Below, one piece after another: positions 6,977 to 13,555 of a stretch of DNA of 19,204 bases. The first letter of the stretch is position 1. Each line of letters opens with the position of its first letter. Both the position numbers and the translations under genes were made by a program. This DNA comes from Methanobacteriota archaeon (GTDB lineage Archaea; Thermoplasmatota; Poseidoniia; Poseidoniales; Poseidoniaceae), in assembly GCA_018623995.1 (NCBI GenBank), contig JAAZUV010000011.1:1-19204 (forward strand), in the 5' to 3' direction. The notes beneath the pieces are model-generated. The model saw nothing but the letters and a program-made list of their open reading frames with translations, was not told where the DNA came from and made no database searches.

Positions 6977-8436
6977 GCGAACAGCGTCGAAACAACCTCA
7001 GGTTGTGTAAGGTAGATGGTCAAACCAACACCTGCCATAATCATCATCCAGGATCCAACCATCTTGATCATTCCAGTCATTCGTCGCAAGAAATTGATCA
7101 TCACTTGACGGCCAAGACCGACGAGAACTGTTACCAAAATCATCAGAATCAGCAATCCTAGCATGAGGCCAGACAATCCTGAGATGGTCGCACTGGTGCC
7201 AAGCGTACCAAGGAAGATAACGAATGGCAACACTGCCGCTGCCGTACAATCGATGGATGCAGCAGCATAGCCAATACCGTAGAGGTACATGTTCCGGCGA
7301 GGCGTGAAGGTCTCATCCATTTCTGTTGTTGACCAGCGATCGACAAGCTTCTGCACAAAGCCAAGAACATGAGAAGTAATTCCAAGAAGCATGATAGAAC
7401 CTAGAATAATGAGCAATACAGCGATTCCAATCGCAATATAGTGGATCAATCCAGATTGGGCAAAGGCCTCACCCATAGCAAAAGCAATGATACCAATGAC
7501 GATGAAGAACGTCCACATTCCCAATCCTGCCAGCGTTCCAATGACCCAAGATGAAGGCATGGCCGTCTTCAATTTCCCTTCCTTGATCAAATCGTCTTCT
7601 CGTGCTCCAAGGCTGAGGTAGTATGAAATGAAACCAGGAAGAACAGGGAACGCACAAGGAGAGAAGTACACCAGGATGGAGAGAATCATACCTAGAACGA
7701 AGACGGCAACAAACGATGTTGACGGTTCTTCCCACGCGATTCGATCGTCCATGGTAAGCGAGACGTTTCCTGTGAGGGCCTTTTCTACCGAGGAATCGAA
7801 CTCACCCCATCCACCAATCGGTGTACCAGTTGCTTGACGTTCGACGATGTAGCCTTCAACATCGATAACCATCACGACGGGAATTTGACCTGTTCCTGCC
7901 GTAGTGAACAGTTTCACAGGGTCTGTGGTTGAACCATCCTCAAGCACAGCAGACGTAGTTGATCCTAATCCAGTTGGATAGAGTGGAACCGTGTACTCAC
8001 CGCCTGATTCATTGAGATACTCCAATGACTCCTGATACCAAGCACCATATCCAACGATATGGAAACCGACACCGTTCTCGTCAGCCGTCTGTTTCCATTC
8101 ATCCATGTATTCCTCAAGATGAGCCTGAACAGCATGACAGTTCGAACAATCGTGTGCCAACAAATCGAGGATAATGACATCGCCACGTAGTTCAGATAAG
8201 CGAATCTCACCCTCAGTCGTGTAGTTGTCTTCGATTCCAGTGCGATTCAAACTTTGAACAATAATTTCTGGAATAGGAGCAGGTTCAGCATCCGACTCAA
8301 AAATTTCATCCATGCTGTCAAACAAGGACAAGCCAGCAAAGGCAATTACGCCGAAGAGAACGACTGCAATACCGAACGCTTTCCACGTTTCAGAACGCTG
8401 GAACACACCCCAATCGGCCTGGTCAAGCATCCCCAT
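6973..8436 (-). CDS. Thioredoxin domain fused to CcdA/DsbD-type transmembrane thiol carrier
   Basis: The protein probably moves reducing power across the membrane to an extracytoplasmic thioredoxin domain, as DsbD/CcdA proteins do for disulfide reduction and cytochrome c maturation. With the ATG at 8436 it has 487 residues. A membrane segment at about 20-40 is followed by a TlpA/thioredoxin-like domain (about 75-225) with the redox pair DCSNC (Cys 97 and 100) and the cis-Pro GQIPV. Then come about six membrane helices with the two CcdA cysteines, FSPCAFPVLPG (Cys 261) and SIDCTAAAVLP (Cys 397). The domain order, thioredoxin first, is the reverse of the C-terminal thioredoxin of DsbD. The start is uncertain: the frame extends to a TTG at 8460 and another ATG is at 8430. 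It follows the radical SAM gene by 39 nt. Confidence 0.87.
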   Translation of the reverse strand: MGMLDQADWGVFQRSETWKAFGIAVVLFGVIAFAGLSLFDSMDEIFESDAEPAPIPEIIVQSLNRTGIEDNYTTEGEIRLSELRGDVIILDLLAHDCSNCHAVQAHLEEYMDEWKQTADENGVGFHIVGYGAWYQESLEYLNESGGEYTVPLYPTGLGSTTSAVLEDGSTTDPVKLFTTAGTGQIPVVMVIDVEGYIVERQATGTPIGGWGEFDSSVEKALTGNVSLTMDDRIAWEEPSTSFVAVFVLGMILSILVYFSPCAFPVLPGFISYYLSLGAREDDLIKEGKLKTAMPSSWVIGTLAGLGMWTFFIVIGIIAFAMGEAFAQSGLIHYIAIGIAVLLIILGSIMLLGITSHVLGFVQKLVDRWSTTEMDETFTPRRNMYLYGIGYAAASIDCTAAAVLPFVIFLGTLGTSATISGLSGLMLGLLILMILVTVLVGLGRQVMINFLRRMTGMIKMVGSWMMIMAGVGLTIYLTQPEVVSTLFA

Positions 8437-8475
8437 AACCGTTCCATTCACTGGTTGCAAATGAAACTAATGTTG

Positions 8476-9564
8476 CTACATCGATGTTTCATTAAGATGT
8501 ACCACAGATACTTCTAATCGATCATGTGTTGGGTGAACTTCGACCATCTGTACCGGGACTGAAAGGACTTCTGCAAGTTCTTCAGCAACACTCAGAGGCA
8601 TTTCGATACGACGAGCGGTTGCATCGTAACGAAGCCAAGAGGAACTGATGTGCAAGGTAACTTGCAATTCCATCATGTCGTCACGAGCATCTTCAGGCTC
8701 TGTTGGAATCGCACCGAAAAGAATCGTATCGTCTTCTGAAATCGTTTCATAGGGTCGAAGCGTCGCCTCTGCTCGACGTCGGAATCGTGCTCGCAGTTGC
8801 CCAGCATCCTTGTAGGATGCCGTACAGAATTTGAGATGGAAGGACTTGTCTTTGGCTGCTTCCTTTAGTCGGACACCGAGTTCAAACGATCCTTCAGCTG
8901 CTGCAGAAAGGCCACTTGAAAGATTGAAGCCTCGAACGTCCATGTTCTCTTGATTGCCTGTTGTAATTTCCAATTCGTTCAAGTTGAGGAATTGGACTGG
9001 AAGATGATCCAATTGCTCGAGCAGTGCAAAGAGAGAGTCTTCCTTGTCTGGTTCACAAGGGAGTTCGATTCCAACATTGATTCCTGCATCACTCGATGCT
9101 TTGATGACCTCTTCATACTGCTTTGTTGTTCCATCGAGAAGATGGAATCGAAGCTCATCAAGACCCGCAGATGCAAGCGTCTCGACCCATTCGAGTTTGA
9201 ATGGAATGGATGTGTAGAGGTGAATGTGGTGTTCTTGGCCGAAGGCTTGCTTCAATTGTTTGATGGCTTCAACAGACCGTTCTGGATCAAGCATCGGATC
9301 CCCACCAGTAATGCCTGTTCCGGTTGCCTTCATGGCATGACCTTCTTCGATGACTTCCTCCCATGTAGAACATCTTCGCTCGTTTGCGAACATATCAGGA
9401 GATTCACGTCGATTTTCCGAAAGTGGACAATAATCACACCCCCAGTGGCACTTGCCCGTTACAAAGAGGACCAACTTCCGTCCTTCTTGGCATTGGACAC
9501 ATCCTTCTGCTTCACCATCCTCAGGTGGCAGAATCTCCGTGTGCATGGGAAGATGGACGACCAT
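8476..9564 (-). CDS. Radical SAM protein, COG2108-like, function unknown
   Basis: A 362-residue radical SAM enzyme. CHWGCDYC (Cys 39, 43, 46) is the CX3CX2C motif that binds the 4Fe-4S cluster and SAM, and TGGDPML (about 86-92) is the Gly-rich SAM-contacting strand. Just before the cluster motif is CVQC (Cys 22 and 25) followed by EGRKLVLFVTG, and after it CPLSENRR...FANERR. This arrangement is that of the archaeal family related to pyruvate formate-lyase activating enzyme (COG2108), whose reaction is not known to me. The C-terminal part from about 290 onwards looks like a separate small alpha/beta domain. Start 9564 is chosen for the GGGGGT site 7 nt upstream and because it leaves a clean 26-nt gap to pdxT; the frame itself opens inside pdxT. 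Probably an operon with pdxT and the thioredoxin-CcdA gene. Confidence 0.85.
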   Translation of the reverse strand: MVVHLPMHTEILPPEDGEAEGCVQCQEGRKLVLFVTGKCHWGCDYCPLSENRRESPDMFANERRCSTWEEVIEEGHAMKATGTGITGGDPMLDPERSVEAIKQLKQAFGQEHHIHLYTSIPFKLEWVETLASAGLDELRFHLLDGTTKQYEEVIKASSDAGINVGIELPCEPDKEDSLFALLEQLDHLPVQFLNLNELEITTGNQENMDVRGFNLSSGLSAAAEGSFELGVRLKEAAKDKSFHLKFCTASYKDAGQLRARFRRRAEATLRPYETISEDDTILFGAIPTEPEDARDDMMELQVTLHISSSWLRYDATARRIEMPLSVAEELAEVLSVPVQMVEVHPTHDRLEVSVVHLNETSM

Positions 9565-9590
9565 GAGCAGAACCCCCGTGCACTCCTTGT

Positions 9591-10283
9591 TCAATCCGTC
9601 GGTGAAAGCGCAGCGATTTCGTTCAATAACCATGCATGGAAACGACGGTCATTGGTGAGTTCAGGATGGAACGTTACGGCACATTTTGAGCCATCTCGAA
9701 CACCTACAATTTCCTCTCCTAATCGGGCGATGACCTCGCAGCCAATGCCATCGGATTCGAATCGCGGTGCACGAATGAAGACGCCTGGAAAAGCATCGCC
9801 TGAGTTTTGGTTTTCAGCATCACCGACCACCAATGGCGTGTGCCCGAAGACATCAGGCGTTCGTGGAACGGAAACACCACTCGAGTTCAAACGCTCAAGT
9901 TCAACTTCAATATCTGCCTCAAAGGATTGACGTTGTCTGCCCCATGCGTTTCTTGAGATTTGGACATTGATGTACGGCGCCCGTTCATTGCTCGGAGCGG
10001 AGAGGAGAATCGCCCCCGCACAGGTTCCGAGCACTGGGCGATTTGGATGGTCGTTCATCCAGTTGTAAATAGCGTCGAGCAATCCTTCAGACCGAGCTGC
10101 GATACGCATCGTTGTTGATTCACCACCAGGTAAAATCAGGCCATGAATCGATGCATCAAGTTGATCGCCTTTGCGTAATTGAACCACTTCAACTTCATGC
10201 TGCAAGTCTTTGGCAATGGAGAGAATCGCCTCTTCATGCTCATGTCGTGCACCTTGCAACATAGCAAGACCCACTCGCATCAT
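9591..10283 (-). CDS. pdxT: Pyridoxal 5'-phosphate synthase glutaminase subunit
   Basis: PdxT hydrolyses glutamine and channels the ammonia to PdxS, which builds PLP from ribose 5-phosphate and glyceraldehyde 3-phosphate. This 230-residue protein shows the class I amidotransferase triad: nucleophile Cys 88 in GTCAGAILLS, and His 206 and Glu 208 in TFHPELT. The family motifs LPGGESTTMR (51-60), NAWGRQRQSFE and FIRAPRF are present. It is longer than the usual 190-200 residues because of an extra segment at about 135-165, between QSFEADIEVEL and FPGVFIRAP. AGGAG sits 5 nt before the ATG at 10283; an ATG immediately after it is an equally possible start. PdxS is not in the window. First gene of the minus-strand cluster with the radical SAM and thioredoxin-CcdA genes. 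Confidence 0.94.
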   Translation of the reverse strand: MMRVGLAMLQGARHEHEEAILSIAKDLQHEVEVVQLRKGDQLDASIHGLILPGGESTTMRIAARSEGLLDAIYNWMNDHPNRPVLGTCAGAILLSAPSNERAPYINVQISRNAWGRQRQSFEADIEVELERLNSSGVSVPRTPDVFGHTPLVVGDAENQNSGDAFPGVFIRAPRFESDGIGCEVIARLGEEIVGVRDGSKCAVTFHPELTNDRRFHAWLLNEIAALSPTD

Positions 10284-10391
10284 GACTGCTCCTAAACCTC
10301 CATGTCTTTAGCACATAGCATCCATGCAAACAATGAATTCGAGGAAAGTTCAGTGTTCTTATTCAAAAACCGTGCGCGTTACCGTCGGCAC
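10284..10391. promoter_or_regulatory. Divergent promoter region between pdxT and the class V aminotransferase
   Basis: A 108-nt gap between divergent genes. The A+T-rich run TTCTTATTCAAAAA at 10356-10369 could hold a TATA-like element for either direction. On the plus strand it lies about 26-30 nt before the ATG at 10392, fitting a leaderless or very short leader message. On the minus strand it would leave a leader of about 50 nt ending in TTTAGGAGCAGTC, a good ribosome-binding site for pdxT. No obvious operator was seen. Confidence 0.35.
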
Positions 10392-11576
10392 ATGGCACAC
10401 GAAGGCGACTGCTTTCTCGTCCCCGGGCCCGTTCGAATGAGTGATGCATGTTTGCAAGCCATGGCAACACCCGTCATGACAGCACGCGGTACAGAATTTC
10501 GAGATGTAATGGCAGATCTCAACGCTGGGTTGCGAACAGCGTTCAACCTCACACAATCATCTCGCGAACGCGGAACCGAGTCGTGGTCTGGTGAAGATGG
10601 TTACAAGGTCCTTGCCGTATCTGGAAGCGGAACAGCTGCCATGGAAATGGTGATTGCCAACAGGTTCAGGCCGAACGATCGAGTCCTCGTTCCGACCAAC
10701 GGCAAGTTTGGTGAACGTGTTGCAGACATTTGCAAACAATACTGCCAAGTCAAGCATATTGCATACGAATGGGGCCGTAGTTTCGACATCATGGAACTCG
10801 AAGAACAACTTGGACGCGGAACCTTCGAAGCGCTCCTCATTTGTCACAACGAAACAAGTTCAGGAATCACACAAGATGCTGAATCACTCGCTCAACTTTG
10901 CCAAGAACATGATGTAGCGTTCATTCTTGACGGCATCACCTCTGTGGGAGGACTTCCCGTGCATCCTGCGAAATGGAACGCTGAGGCAGTGGTCATGGGT
11001 GCACAAAAGTGCACGGCTGGTCCAAGTGGAATCGCAGCTGTAGCCATCAACGACCACTTCATTGAGCGTGTCCATACCATTCGCCAGCAAGGAGACTCCA
11101 ATCCAGTGTACTATCTCGACATGGTATCCGCACTGAAGAAAGGGAACGACGATCAAACGCCATGGACACCTGCTATCAACTTAGCAATGGGTTGGGCAGC
11201 CTCGCTTCGTGAACTTGAAGACGAAGGTCTTGAGAATCGCTGGAATCGATGCAAAACATTGGCTGATGGCGTACGCAGATTGTTTTCCGACCTTGGATTC
11301 ATGTTGCTTGCTGATGCAGGACAGCAGAGCGACACAGTAACCGCTATCATGTATCCCCAGGGAATGAACGATTCCTGGCGAAGCAAACTCAAGGATGAGT
11401 ATGACACGCAAGTGATTGGTGCCCAAGATCACCTCAAAGGCAAGATGTTCCGGGTTGGCAGTATGGGTACGACCACCATCGAAGAGATGATTGAAGGCTG
11501 CAATCGAATGATTGCTTGTTTCAATGAGATGGGGCATGCACTTCCAAACGTTGATGTTGCATCCTACTTTGCGTGA
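10392..11576 (+). CDS. Class V PLP-dependent aminotransferase (serine-pyruvate / alanine-glyoxylate type)
   Basis: A 394-residue fold-type I PLP enzyme of the family that includes serine-pyruvate, alanine-glyoxylate and archaeal aspartate aminotransferases. The protein begins CFLVPGPVRMSD, then PVMTARGTEF, GSGTAAMEM (78-86, phosphate binding), DGITSVGG with the PLP-nitrogen Asp near 180, and VMGAQKCTAGPSG with the Schiff-base Lys near 206. A short polar insertion (about 57-70, RERGTESWSGEDG) precedes the GSGT motif. The amino donor and acceptor cannot be read from sequence. Start 10392 is preferred to an upstream in-frame ATG at 10302 because it matches the usual family N-terminus and lies just after the candidate TATA element. 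nadM follows after 3 nt, so they are probably co-transcribed. Confidence 0.9.
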   Translation: MAHEGDCFLVPGPVRMSDACLQAMATPVMTARGTEFRDVMADLNAGLRTAFNLTQSSRERGTESWSGEDGYKVLAVSGSGTAAMEMVIANRFRPNDRVLVPTNGKFGERVADICKQYCQVKHIAYEWGRSFDIMELEEQLGRGTFEALLICHNETSSGITQDAESLAQLCQEHDVAFILDGITSVGGLPVHPAKWNAEAVVMGAQKCTAGPSGIAAVAINDHFIERVHTIRQQGDSNPVYYLDMVSALKKGNDDQTPWTPAINLAMGWAASLRELEDEGLENRWNRCKTLADGVRRLFSDLGFMLLADAGQQSDTVTAIMYPQGMNDSWRSKLKDEYDTQVIGAQDHLKGKMFRVGSMGTTTIEEMIEGCNRMIACFNEMGHALPNVDVASYFA

Positions 11577-11579
11577 AGC

Positions 11580-12128
11580 ATGGGCAAAGGAATCGTACTG
11601 GGACGATTCCAGCCGTTTCACAACGGCCATGCGTATCTCGTCGAACAAGCACTCGCTCGTTTCGAGAAGGTCACTATTGCAGTCGGTTCTGCACAAGACG
11701 AGTGGACGGTGGACAACCCATTCTCATTCGAAGAGAGAAAAGATATGATTCAGAAATGGATTGATGAAAATGGGCACAAAGAAAACGTCGATATCGTTGC
11801 AATCGAAGACATCAATGACCCACCAAACTGGGTCGAGCATGCATCCAATCATCACGGTGTGGGAACACTCGTAACATCCGATGAGGGCACAAGAACGCTC
11901 TATGAAAAATCAGATTTTGATGTCAGTTGGGTCGAACTTCATGAGCGTCAACAGTTCGAAGGTTGGCGTATTCGACAAACATGCATGATGCTCTCAACGG
12001 TCTACGATGACGAGGCCACGAGAATGGTACTGGCTCCGAGTGTACCTAGATCTGTCATCGAATGGCTCATTGAACAAGACGGACTGTATCGCTTTTCGCA
12101 AATCAACACAAGTCCGCATGCTGGTTGA
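11580..12128 (+). CDS. nadM: Nicotinamide-nucleotide adenylyltransferase, archaeal type
   Basis: Adenylates NMN with ATP to give NAD, the final step of NAD synthesis and salvage. The 182-residue protein starts with GRFQPFHNGH (8-17), which carries the HxGH nucleotidyltransferase signature, followed by VGSAQDEWTVDNPFSFEER, typical of the archaeal NadM family. A later WRIRQ segment corresponds to the ATP-binding ISGTxIR region, here without the usual Ser-Gly. The length matches the family. The start is 3 nt after the aminotransferase stop, with no separate promoter. The stop TGA directly abuts the stop of the convergent grpE gene, forming the palindrome TGATCA. Confidence 0.92.
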   Translation: MGKGIVLGRFQPFHNGHAYLVEQALARFEKVTIAVGSAQDEWTVDNPFSFEERKDMIQKWIDENGHKENVDIVAIEDINDPPNWVEHASNHHGVGTLVTSDEGTRTLYEKSDFDVSWVELHERQQFEGWRIRQTCMMLSTVYDDEATRMVLAPSVPRSVIEWLIEQDGLYRFSQINTSPHAG

Positions 12129-12698
12129 TCACTCGGTTGCAACGACAACTCGAGCTGCTCTAAGAACTCGTTCTTTGTACATGTATCCAGGTTCGAGAAC
12201 GTCGATGACTTGGCCTGCAGGGAATTGTTCAGACGCTGGCAATGTGGTGATGGCTTCCATAGTTGCAGGATTGAATTCTTGTCCTTTCGCTTCGATGGAT
12301 TTGATGCCATCTGCTTCGAGTTCTCTCCACAACTTGTTACGCAACAATCGCAGACCCTGCGCAACAGGAGATTCATCATCATCCTCAACTTGACTTAGTG
12401 CTCGATCAACGTCGTTCAAAATTGGAATCATGCGTCGAGCAAGGCCCATCCCACCGTACTGAATCAGCGATGATTTTTCAGCCATCAAACGCTTGCGAAC
12501 GTTCTGGATTTCTGCGTCTTTGTAGGCGATTTCCTTCTCAGCCTTTTCAGCCCGCTGAATCGCTTCTTCGAGAGGATCGATAGGTTCGACGTGTTCTGAC
12601 AAGTCCATCTGCTCGTCGACCTCTTCAAAGGCAGGTGTCTCATCATCGTGAGATTCGGGGACTTCATTCAAAGGAACGTCTTCGTTCTCTTCTGACAT
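12129..12698 (-). CDS. grpE: GrpE, nucleotide exchange factor for DnaK
   Basis: GrpE releases ADP from DnaK (Hsp70) so that the chaperone can cycle. The 189-residue protein has an acidic, disordered N-terminus (MSEENEDVPLNEV...), then a long charged helix suitable for the dimeric coiled coil (about residues 40-75, AIQRAEKAEKEIAYKDAE). The C-terminal beta domain ends with FNPATMEAITTLPA and GQVIDVLEPGYMYKERVLRAARVVV, the classic GrpE signature. The start at 12698 is chosen for the GGTGGA site 4 nt upstream and the 26-nt gap to the preceding gene. DnaK and DnaJ are not in the window; in archaea this system is generally regarded as acquired from bacteria. Confidence 0.93.
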   Translation of the reverse strand: MSEENEDVPLNEVPESHDDETPAFEEVDEQMDLSEHVEPIDPLEEAIQRAEKAEKEIAYKDAEIQNVRKRLMAEKSSLIQYGGMGLARRMIPILNDVDRALSQVEDDDESPVAQGLRLLRNKLWRELEADGIKSIEAKGQEFNPATMEAITTLPASEQFPAGQVIDVLEPGYMYKERVLRAARVVVATE

Positions 12699-12724
12699 GA
12701 TTCCACCGAAACGGATGTGGTCTT

Positions 12725-13471
12725 TCAACCCGACGCTGTCGTTTCATCAGGAAGTTCGTTCGCAAGAACAGTTGAGAGATTCCACGAGAACGTCCCCCAC
12801 TTCCTCGCCTCAAGATGATCTCGACCAATGATTGCCACGAGACTGTCCTCGCTGTTCCAACGCTTCATGGTGTGGACGAGTGCCTTTGCGGCTCGATCGT
12901 GGGCTTCGAATGTTGGAACAATTCGTGGGTCTTCTTTCTCATCCATCGTTTCGCCCAACTCCTTACGGCGCTCCATCCAATCCAAGCAAACGCGTTCAGC
13001 ATATTCTTGCTCAGGAATATTCCAAAGTGCTCGACAAACCCCGTCCCACGTTTCACCGCCATAGAGTTCTTCTTCACCTTCAATCGTTTTTGAAAGCGCA
13101 ACGTCAAGGTACATGTAGGCTCTTCCTTCCCATGCTTCCCAAGCTCCTGGACTGGCCCATTTCATGGCGAGAAGAAGACCTTTTTCACCATCGCCTGAAT
13201 CTTTTAAGCACGACCAAAAGGACGTCGTTTCTGAGGAGTGGCGTTGTTGTGTATCCATCCAGTCGAGCAATTCCGCCTCAGCATCAATGTCAAAATTGAC
13301 CTTCAAACGTGAATCCTGTTCCGGCCGAATCGATCGCATGGTGCGCTTTTCTAAGCCAGAATAAAGGTCACACCATGGAGTCGTGACAAGCTGACGCAAA
13401 CTCGGGACATCGACGAGTAGAACAACGATTTCAAGTCCCATGTTACAACGCAACCATGGTTCAGATTTCAT
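12725..13471 (-). CDS. Conserved-looking Trp-rich protein of unknown function, upstream of grpE
   Basis: I do not recognise this protein of about 248 residues. It is acidic and unusually rich in Trp (about 14), with no signal peptide and only one hydrophobic stretch, GLEIVVLLVDVPSL, close to the N-terminus and probably a buried beta strand. A block with AWEAWEGRAYMYLDVALSK and a late segment SLVAIIGRDHLEARKWG are the most motif-like parts. The second is faintly like the strand of TraB/PrgY proteins that ends in GxGH, but this is too weak to name the gene. Possible starts are ATG 13471, ATG 13441 (MGLEIVV...) and TTG 13495; none has a clear Shine-Dalgarno site. grpE follows after 26 nt, so the two are likely co-transcribed. 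Confidence 0.75.
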   Translation of the reverse strand: MKSEPWLRCNMGLEIVVLLVDVPSLRQLVTTPWCDLYSGLEKRTMRSIRPEQDSRLKVNFDIDAEAELLDWMDTQQRHSSETTSFWSCLKDSGDGEKGLLLAMKWASPGAWEAWEGRAYMYLDVALSKTIEGEEELYGGETWDGVCRALWNIPEQEYAERVCLDWMERRKELGETMDEKEDPRIVPTFEAHDRAAKALVHTMKRWNSEDSLVAIIGRDHLEARKWGTFSWNLSTVLANELPDETTASG

Positions 13472-13495
13472 GGCATCGGCAGAAAAAAGAAACAA

Positions 13496-13555
13496 CCAAT
13501 TGAGTCACAATGCTGTAACTTCATGTTTATACAATTCGATTAGGTAGGATTTACC
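13496..13555. promoter_or_regulatory. Divergent promoter with shared TATA-like box
   Basis: The short spacer between the Trp-rich gene and the surface-protein gene holds TTTATACA at 13526-13533. Its centre lies about 26 nt before the ATG at 13556, the expected archaeal TATA-to-start distance, so the surface-protein message is probably leaderless or has a very short leader; AGGTAGGA at 13542-13549 would serve as ribosome-binding site only if transcription starts earlier. Read on the minus strand the same element (TTGTATAAAC) would give a leader of about 30 nt for the ATG at 13471. Confidence 0.45.

Noticed and set aside
8950..9930. Long plus-strand open frame (326 codons) opposite the radical SAM and pdxT genes
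   Set aside because: It spans two well-supported genes and their spacer on the other strand, has no domain-like motif and no ribosome-binding site.
10302..10391. N-terminal extension of the class V aminotransferase from ATG 10302
   Set aside because: The 30 extra residues do not match the family N-terminus and would place the start upstream of the likely TATA element.
12725..13471. TraB/PrgY-family assignment for the Trp-rich protein
   Set aside because: Only one short segment (VAIIGRDHL) is faintly similar; the conserved N-terminal motifs of the family are not visible.
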